Made by a program: the position numbers and the translations under genes. From Lactobacillus sp. UCMA15818 (GTDB lineage: Bacteria > Bacillota > Bacilli > Lactobacillales > Lactobacillaceae): DNA of 62,047 nucleotides. Position 1 is the first letter of the stretch. Each line of letters starts with the position of its first letter. The notes beneath the pieces were generated by a model. That model was not told the origin of the DNA and ran no database searches. It saw nothing but the letters and a program-made list of their open reading frames with translations. Below are positions 56,928 to 62,047 of this stretch, in pieces. The DNA lies in NCBI RefSeq assembly GCF_030400225.1, contig NZ_VJYB01000010.1, forward strand, positions 1 through 62,047. The letters run 5' to 3'.

Positions 56928-57166
56928 CGTTGCTTGTGATATCAAAATCAATCTTTAAAATGCTAATATATTTTACAACTCGGCAAATATTTTTTTGAAT
57001 CACTAAAAAGTCTGTTAAATTAGTAATCCAAGCTCAAAAAAGCCAAAACTTATACTATCTAAAATAGAATAAAGGTATATCCTATTCTCATTCTTTATTT
57101 TTTGTTACCTTATTCACATATTATAATCAAAAAATTCAATATAATAAATAAATAAAATTTCAATAA

Positions 57167-57201
57167 TTCATAAAGAAAATCTATTGAATTGCCTTTATGA
57201 A
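57167..57201. repeat. Inverted repeat in the AT-rich gap before the OYE gene
   Basis: TTCATAAAG (57167-57175) and CTTTATGAA (57193-57201) are perfect arms 17 bp apart. The surrounding 56930-57226 is AT-rich and gene-free; an operator or minor hairpin is possible. Confidence 0.3.
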
Positions 57202-57226
57202 ACTTATTTCATACTTAAACAAGTTA

Positions 57227-57284
57227 TAAAAAGCTGTAACTAACTCTCTCGATTCAAACTAATTCGAGAAAGCCCGTTACAGCT
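57227..57284 (-). terminator. Terminator after the covalent-FMN reductase gene
   Basis: AGCTGTAAC pairs with GTTACAGCT, with inner arms CTTTCTCGA/TCGAGAGAG, followed by TTTTTAT on the minus strand. It separates this operon from the OYE gene. Confidence 0.75.
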
Positions 57285-57305
57285 GTTCTTTATTTAATAT
57301 TATTT

Positions 57306-59015
57306 TTATATCTGATGCTCGTAGTCAACTGCTGCTTTTCCTGCCGCAAAGCCAGAAGAAAAACTCCAACTATTCATCATACTTGGCATTGAATCACGTC
57401 CGTTCGCTCCACCAATAATTTCCCCTGTACCAAATAAGTTCTTAACTGGGCGATTCATGCTATTAAGCAAGTTCATTTTGTCGTCAACCATATATCCACC
57501 TAAAGTAGTGGCAAATCTATCTCTTTGTTCTATTGCATAGAATGTATTTCCTTCGAATAGATGCATACAATCATTAGTTCTACCAAATTCAAGATCTTCT
57601 CCATTCACTACATATTCGCGATATTTCTTCAGTGTTGTAATTAGCTCATTCCCGTCTATCTTTGCTTTAGTAGCAATTTCTTCAAGTGAACCCTTTACAA
57701 AAATTGGATTCTTACTTCCATCATTTTTCAAATATTCCTTTATTTCATTTTCAGAGAAATCATGTAACAACAACAGTTTGTAAAACTCCTTCCATGTCCG
57801 TTCATCCATAATTAAATATGCAACTCTCCCTGATTGTTTCAAAATTGCATCTCGGAATTTTGTGTAGACCTCGGATTCATTAACTATTCTTTTACCTTCC
57901 TTATTTACATAGATAGCTCCCATATCCGTTGCTAACTTAGAGGCATAGGTCGTTAACTTAGCAATTCCTGGCTCTACTTCAACACCATGTGGATAAATTT
58001 TGAGCCAATCCGAATCATGAACTTTCAATGATAATGCATGCGTAAATTGATACGAATCTCCAGTAGAAGTCATAGGTCCGTAGTAATCGATGCCCTTCCC
58101 ATTTCCTTCCTTTAATACCTTAGCTCCATATCCGCCAGCGGCTAATATTATGCTCTTAGCTTCAATGTAGTAAGAAGCATGTTTACTTTCTGCAATGACC
58201 CCTTTGACCATATTTCCTTCAACCACAATATCTTCAACTCGGACATCTAGCAGTATCTCTCCGCCTTTTTTTTGAAATGATTCAGACATCTTACTAATAA
58301 ACTCGTAACTACTTGAACTAGGTAATTCAATCTGGCGCTCCACACTATGTTCAGGTGTCTGCGTTTGTGCCTTCTTATAATCCAAATTTGCAAACTCGCT
58401 AACAAAATCAATTGCATCCCCAATATTATCTACCATAATTCTTGTTAAGTTAGTATAATTTGTTTTTCTTGATTCTTTAAAAACATCATTAGCAAGAAGC
58501 TCAGGAGAGTCCTTGTAATCTGACCCAAATATCTTCTTACTTGTTTTTGAACCCGTACCTACAATATTTGATCCATTTAAAATGGTTGCTCCACCCATAT
58601 ACCCATTCTTCTCTAATAGAATAACTTTTGATCCTAAAGACAATGCCTTACTAGCTGCTACTAAACCTGCGCCCCCTCCGCCTACAACAAGAGTGTCTGT
58701 AATTATTTGTTTTCTTGCCTGGCTTTGTTCATCCTCAATTTTTCTACCATTCAACTCTATTTTACTGTCAACCATGGCCTCCTTTGCTGTATCTAAAATT
58801 GCTTTAGTCATTATTGTTGCACCACTAACTGTATCAACATCAAAGCTTTGATTAGAGAGTACATCACCCTTCAGCTTACTAAAAACCTGATTGAATATTC
58901 CTGGTGTTTCCGTGTGCTTGATGACTTTTAAATCTTTAATTTCATTTTTATCAATATTAATTTCAAATTCTATTTTTCCATTACGACCTTGAGTCTTTAA
59001 ATTTATTTTTTCCAT
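57306..59015 (-). CDS. Flavoprotein reductase with covalent-FMN domain and FAD_binding_2 domain
   Basis: This 569-residue cytoplasmic flavoprotein has an N-terminal FMN_bind domain (about 1-85) with the ApbE flavinylation motif DTVSGAT (acceptor Thr67), then an FAD_binding_2 domain (FAD motif VVGGGGAGLVAA, about 110). There is no signal peptide. The architecture equals fumarate, urocanate, acrylate or cinnamate reductases. However, the fumarate-site catalytic Arg position reads NESEVYTKF (Tyr), the substrate His reads FATTLGGYM (Thr), and the final Arg loop reads GGANGRDSMPSMM. A substrate other than fumarate is therefore likely. It lies 36 bp after a RibF paralog. Confidence 0.85.
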   Translation of the reverse strand: MEKINLKTQGRNGKIEFEINIDKNEIKDLKVIKHTETPGIFNQVFSKLKGDVLSNQSFDVDTVSGATIMTKAILDTAKEAMVDSKIELNGRKIEDEQSQARKQIITDTLVVGGGGAGLVAASKALSLGSKVILLEKNGYMGGATILNGSNIVGTGSKTSKKIFGSDYKDSPELLANDVFKESRKTNYTNLTRIMVDNIGDAIDFVSEFANLDYKKAQTQTPEHSVERQIELPSSSSYEFISKMSESFQKKGGEILLDVRVEDIVVEGNMVKGVIAESKHASYYIEAKSIILAAGGYGAKVLKEGNGKGIDYYGPMTSTGDSYQFTHALSLKVHDSDWLKIYPHGVEVEPGIAKLTTYASKLATDMGAIYVNKEGKRIVNESEVYTKFRDAILKQSGRVAYLIMDERTWKEFYKLLLLHDFSENEIKEYLKNDGSKNPIFVKGSLEEIATKAKIDGNELITTLKKYREYVVNGEDLEFGRTNDCMHLFEGNTFYAIEQRDRFATTLGGYMVDDKMNLLNSMNRPVKNLFGTGEIIGGANGRDSMPSMMNSWSFSSGFAAGKAAVDYEHQI

Positions 59016-59051
59016 AATTCATTTCTCCTCTAAAATCTTCAAAAAATATTA

Positions 59052-59915
59052 TTAATTTAACCGCTGTAATATATTCATTACACTTGCGCCCTTTTTCGTT
59101 GCTTTACTATTCAAAAATCTAATTTTTACATTTCTTCCAGTCATTAGCCAGTTACATTTACCTATTATTTCAGCATTATTATTTAACATTCTTATTTGCA
59201 CTGGAAATTTCTCTCCAGACAGCTCCACTTCTCCATCATATATTCCATCAGCTGGACGAACTTGAAATTCATTTTTCTGAACAAATTTATCAAAACTTTG
59301 TTTACCTTTCCTCACGATAATACTGCCTTCAATTTCATAAATATGCCCCAATAATTCATTTGCAGAATTTATTTCACCTAATTTAATTAATTGTCGAATT
59401 AAAGTTGATCCTATCTTTTCACCTTGGTATGTTTCTTCAGGTATCATAATGACATCGAATCGTCCTTCACTGTACACTTGCATTTTTTTCATGTTTGCAA
59501 TCCCATACTTCCCAAATGTATAGTCAAATCCTGCTACCACAGTATCGCTATTTAATTTAATAATAAAACTCTCAACAAATTCATATGGCGATAAAGATGC
59601 AAACTCCATTGTAAACTCTACAACATATAAAATATCCGCTCCAATGTCTTCTAAAAGTCGTTCTTTTTGAGATAAATTGCATAGGTATCTTATTTTAAAA
59701 GGTGCCTTCGGTCCACTAAACACCTCTGAAGCATGTTTATCAAATGTCATAACAGCAAGAGGTAATCCCTTTCTTAATGCTATTTTTTTAGCCTCACTAA
59801 TAACTTTTTGATGTCCTAAATGAACACCATCAAAAAAGCCTAAAGCAAGTACAATCTTATGCGGGTCAACAAGCTTTTTTAAATTATATGGATATTTCAA
59901 ATCAATGATTTTCAT
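59052..59915 (-). CDS. RibF paralog: FAD synthetase domain with degenerate riboflavin kinase part
   Basis: This 287-residue protein has an intact N-terminal FMN adenylyltransferase domain: GFFDGVHLGHQKVI, AGFDYTFGKYG and GSTLIRQLIKLGEI. The C-terminal part lacks the riboflavin kinase motif (GxPTAN) and reads RKGKQSFDKFVQKNEF there, so it should make FAD from FMN but not FMN from riboflavin. AGAGG precedes the ATG. Its place between two FAD enzymes suggests a dedicated FAD supply, like FmnA in flavin-based electron-transfer loci. Confidence 0.82.
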   Translation of the reverse strand: MKIIDLKYPYNLKKLVDPHKIVLALGFFDGVHLGHQKVISEAKKIALRKGLPLAVMTFDKHASEVFSGPKAPFKIRYLCNLSQKERLLEDIGADILYVVEFTMEFASLSPYEFVESFIIKLNSDTVVAGFDYTFGKYGIANMKKMQVYSEGRFDVIMIPEETYQGEKIGSTLIRQLIKLGEINSANELLGHIYEIEGSIIVRKGKQSFDKFVQKNEFQVRPADGIYDGEVELSGEKFPVQIRMLNNNAEIIGKCNWLMTGRNVKIRFLNSKATKKGASVMNILQRLN

Positions 59916-60004
59916 ATTAGCACCTCTTTTAGTTGCCCCTTAAAAATATACGAAAAAACTGTGAATGACCTAAGACTGCCACACACAGTAAGTTTTTTAC
60001 CTTG

Positions 60005-61732
60005 CTACTTTAAATACGTCAATTCAGATTCGTCAATTGCCTTATTCAATTCTTCAGTTCTTATAGAAAGTTCTTCCGTATCCCACTCTAAATAATTAGC
60101 CATATTTTTAAGTACTGCTTTTTTTACCTCATTCAAAGTATTCGCCTTAAATAACATATGATATGTTCTGCGCAATAAGTAATCTACTGGATCAAGAACC
60201 AATTCTTCATCAAGAGAGTATCTGAGTGTTGCTGCTTCAGCTTTTGAAAGTCCTTCAATATTCTCAACACTATTTAATAAATTAAATATTTTAGTAGCAT
60301 TAGATCCAAACATCTTTGCGATTGAAAGTGCTTCTTCGTGATTGAGCCCCTTATCTTCACCAATCTTTGCAAATTCAGCTAATACTTCTTCCACATTCTC
60401 TGAATCAAAATTGCCACCTGAAACTATGGTTTCCTTAGAATCAGCTAATATAAATTCTTTATTGAAATCATTTTCTAATTTTTTTACAATCATTTCGAGA
60501 GCTGCCTGTGCCATTAAACGATAATCTGTCAATTTTCCTCCAGCCAGAGTGATTAATCCATCTTCACCAACAGCTAAAGAGCTCCCCCTCGAAACTGTTG
60601 ATGGAGCTTTAGAATTGCTTACAGATTGACTAGCTCCTGAAACCACATCCGTCGTGTTGTCTGTTATAATTAATGGTCGTAGTCCAGCCCAACTAGACTC
60701 AATATCATCTATTGTTAAATTAGCTGTTGGATATTTTCTATTGATTATCTTAAGCAGATAATCTACATCCTCCATATCTACTGTTGGATTTTCAAAGTCA
60801 CCATGATAATCAGTATCAGTCGTTCCAAAATACGTCTTACCTTCCCGAGGTATTGTAAAAATCATGCGGCCGTCATCTGTACCAGAACCAAAATAAGTTG
60901 GCTGTGGTACTTGCAATTTTGAGCTATCTACAACGAGATGTATTCCCTTTGTAGGCCGCATTTGTGGTCTATCCGTATTTGTATTATCAATTGACTTCAC
61001 TAAATCTGACCATGGACCGCCTGCATTAATGATAACTTTTGCTTTAATTTCAAATTTCTCACCTGTCAGCATATCCTTAACTGTGCATCCTACAGCCCGA
61101 TTGTTTACATCATGTAATATTTCAACCGCTTTTATACGATTCAACATAATCCCGCCGTCATCGTGGGCCTTTTTCACTGCTTCAATTACCAATCGTGAAT
61201 CATTATTTTGATAGTCCAAGTATACCCCGGCCCCAACTAATTTATCTGGATTTAATTGTGGTTCTCTTTTTAGAACCTCTTCTTTAGTCAACGTATAGTT
61301 TGCATATTTCCTAAGCTGCTTAGATTTGTTGATTTCTGCTAAATGATCATATAAGTCCATTGCAACTTTGACAGAAAACATTGTAAATGTAGTTCCCGGT
61401 TCATCATAAATAGGTAAAATCATCGGATCAGGATAAACTAAATGTGGAGCAATATGTTGTACAATAGCTCGTTCTTTAACTGTGTCAGAGACAACCTGTA
61501 CATCAAAAGTTTTTAAATATCTAATTCCACCATGAACTAATCTTGTAGATCTTGATGATGTTCCACCGCCAAAGTCTTGCATATCGATCAGAGCCATCTT
61601 TATTCCTGAAGCGGCTGCTTGTAAGGCAACTCCTGCACCTGTAATACCTCCACCAATGACTAATAAATCAACTTCTTCACCATTTTTTAATAACTCAATT
61701 TCTTTTTGTCTTGTTTTTTTTGAAAAACCCAT
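60005..61732 (-). CDS. glpO: Alpha-glycerophosphate oxidase
   Basis: This 575-residue FAD enzyme oxidises glycerol-3-phosphate with O2 to dihydroxyacetone phosphate and H2O2. It has LLVIGGGITGAGVALQ, GTSSRSTRLVHGGIRYL and, unlike the copy at 40370-42046, a flexible Ser-rich insert near residues 370-400 (DVVSGASQSVSNSKAPSTVS) typical of GlpO. AAAGGAGG precedes the ATG at 61732. It is followed by the RibF paralog after 89 bp that contain a weak hairpin with T run. A cre-like site lies upstream. Confidence 0.88.
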   Translation of the reverse strand: MGFSKKTRQKEIELLKNGEEVDLLVIGGGITGAGVALQAAASGIKMALIDMQDFGGGTSSRSTRLVHGGIRYLKTFDVQVVSDTVKERAIVQHIAPHLVYPDPMILPIYDEPGTTFTMFSVKVAMDLYDHLAEINKSKQLRKYANYTLTKEEVLKREPQLNPDKLVGAGVYLDYQNNDSRLVIEAVKKAHDDGGIMLNRIKAVEILHDVNNRAVGCTVKDMLTGEKFEIKAKVIINAGGPWSDLVKSIDNTNTDRPQMRPTKGIHLVVDSSKLQVPQPTYFGSGTDDGRMIFTIPREGKTYFGTTDTDYHGDFENPTVDMEDVDYLLKIINRKYPTANLTIDDIESSWAGLRPLIITDNTTDVVSGASQSVSNSKAPSTVSRGSSLAVGEDGLITLAGGKLTDYRLMAQAALEMIVKKLENDFNKEFILADSKETIVSGGNFDSENVEEVLAEFAKIGEDKGLNHEEALSIAKMFGSNATKIFNLLNSVENIEGLSKAEAATLRYSLDEELVLDPVDYLLRRTYHMLFKANTLNEVKKAVLKNMANYLEWDTEELSIRTEELNKAIDESELTYLK

Positions 61733-61769
61733 TATAATTCCTCCTTTGATCTCAACCTCATTCACAAAA

Positions 61770-61783
61770 AGGTACCGCTTTCA
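61770..61783 (-). promoter_or_regulatory. cre-like site upstream of glpO
   Basis: On the minus strand TGAAAGCGGTACCT, one mismatch from the cre consensus at the ninth base, about 40 bp before the glpO start. Confidence 0.5.
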
Positions 61784-61804
61784 AAACGTAAAAAAATAAC
61801 AACT

Positions 61805-61973
61805 TACGGGGGTGGGTCAAAAGTTAAATTTTGATTCAGTTCCTCTACTTATTCCGTATAAACGTGTTTCATAAGTCAAAATTCTCCGTCTAACTTCGAA
61901 TTACTCATAGCAAAGTGCTTGCTATGTTCGTAATTTCGAGTTAGTACTCAAATTTTCCCGACTTTGTACTGCC
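61805..61973 (+). repeat. Dispersed intergenic repeat, full-length reference copy
   Basis: Order: GGGTCAAAAGTTAAATTTTG, CTCTACTTATTCCGTATAAA, GTTTCATAAGTCAAAATTC, a 57-bp imperfect palindrome at 61889-61945 centred on CAAAGTGCTTG, then CTCAAATTTTCCCGACTTTG and TACTGCC. It abuts the IS3 element end. Confidence 0.75.
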
Positions 61974-61991
61974 TTAAAAAAGTTGGACATG
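61966..61991 (-). mobile_element. Terminal inverted repeat of an IS3-family element
   Basis: The stretch TGTACTGCC...AAAAAAGTTGGACA has the TG start and GTTGGACA core of IS3/IS150-group ends and sits just past the transposase stop codon. The exact boundary with the abutting dispersed repeat is unclear. Confidence 0.5.
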
Positions 61992-61997
61992 TTTATT

Positions 61998-62047
61998 TTA
62001 ATTGTTAGCTAGATACTGTTTACGATATTCGACTGGAGTTAATCCAT
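61998..62047 (-). CDS. IS3-family transposase (OrfB), C-terminal fragment cut by the window edge
   Basis: The minus strand reads GLTPVEYRKQYLANN then stop at 61998, matching the conserved end of IS3-family (IS150 group) OrfB integrases (LTPVEYR). The rest lies right of the window. Confidence 0.75.
   Translation of the reverse strand, partial: GLTPVEYRKQYLANN

Overview
The window looks like chromosomal DNA of a low-GC, fermentative Gram-positive bacterium of the family Lactobacillaceae. The evidence is the sucrose PTS/scrBRK locus, PepN, two T-box leaders with the usual GGTGGTACC core, cre sites for CcpA, glycerol-3-phosphate oxidases, a LysM/glucosaminidase wall enzyme with Ser-rich linkers, strong GGAGG ribosome sites and AT-rich intergenic DNA. 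A plant- or beverage-associated genus such as Liquorilactobacillus would fit the sugar and enoate reductase gene content, but genus is only a guess. Both edges cut through insertion sequences: the first codons of an IS30-type transposase on the left and the last codons of an IS3-type transposase on the right. The window may therefore be one contig broken at repeated IS copies.

Layout. 1-6.1 kb: IS30 edge, stress proteins GlsB/CsbD, a cation P-type ATPase, a DHA2 efflux pump and a GDPD phosphodiesterase. 6.2-11.9 kb: a complete sucrose locus, with scrA divergent from scrB-scrR-scrK and paired LacI/CcpA-type operators. 11.9-15.0 kb: a second DHA2 pump, a HAD phosphatase and an Rrf2 regulator. 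15.0-18.1 kb: a tryptophan-type ABC transporter (trpXYZ) behind a structured leader with a 20-codon peptide and an attenuator. 18.1-22.9 kb: an operon for an M20 hydrolase, an ACS-family transporter and an NSAR/OSBS-type racemase, divergent from a LysR gene. 23.2-26.2 kb: two divergent PanE-like 2-ketoacid reductases, each with its own T-box. 26.3-36.9 kb: PepN, a cre-controlled orphan PTS IIB plus GH1 enzyme, fumarase plus fumarate reductase, an aldo/keto reductase, a CDF zinc exporter with a CzrA-like operator, and Tpx. 37-49 kb: YitT, a six-LysM wall hydrolase, glpD-glpK, a racemase, a TetR gene, a tyrosine phosphatase, a nitroreductase and a YdbS/YdbT-like pair. 49-54.4 kb: an F420-reductase-like/luciferase-like pair, a candidate small RNA, an FMN reductase, Dps and an antiporter. 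54.6-61.8 kb: a flavin-rich cluster of OYE/Fe-S enoate reductase, covalent-FMN/FAD reductase, an FAD-synthetase-only RibF paralog and a glycerol-3-phosphate oxidase.

How the genes work together. Sucrose enters as sucrose-6-phosphate through ScrA, is hydrolysed by ScrB, and its fructose is phosphorylated by ScrK. Glycerol and glycerol-3-phosphate are oxidised by GlpK/GlpD and by the oxygen-dependent GlpO. FumC and the soluble fumarate reductase offer a malate-to-succinate electron sink. The flavin cluster at the right end looks like a second electron sink for an unsaturated acid that is probably not fumarate, because the expected fumarate-site residues are replaced.

Two genome-scale signals stand out. 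A dispersed imperfect-palindrome repeat (up to about 170 bp) occurs at least twelve times, nearly always between genes and often carrying a terminator-like hairpin. Two genes (a HAD phosphatase and YitT) lack a well-placed ATG/GTG/TTG and appear to start at ATT and ATA. No tRNA, rRNA, CRISPR array, prophage or plasmid replication gene was seen. All calls come from reading the sequence; no database search was possible.
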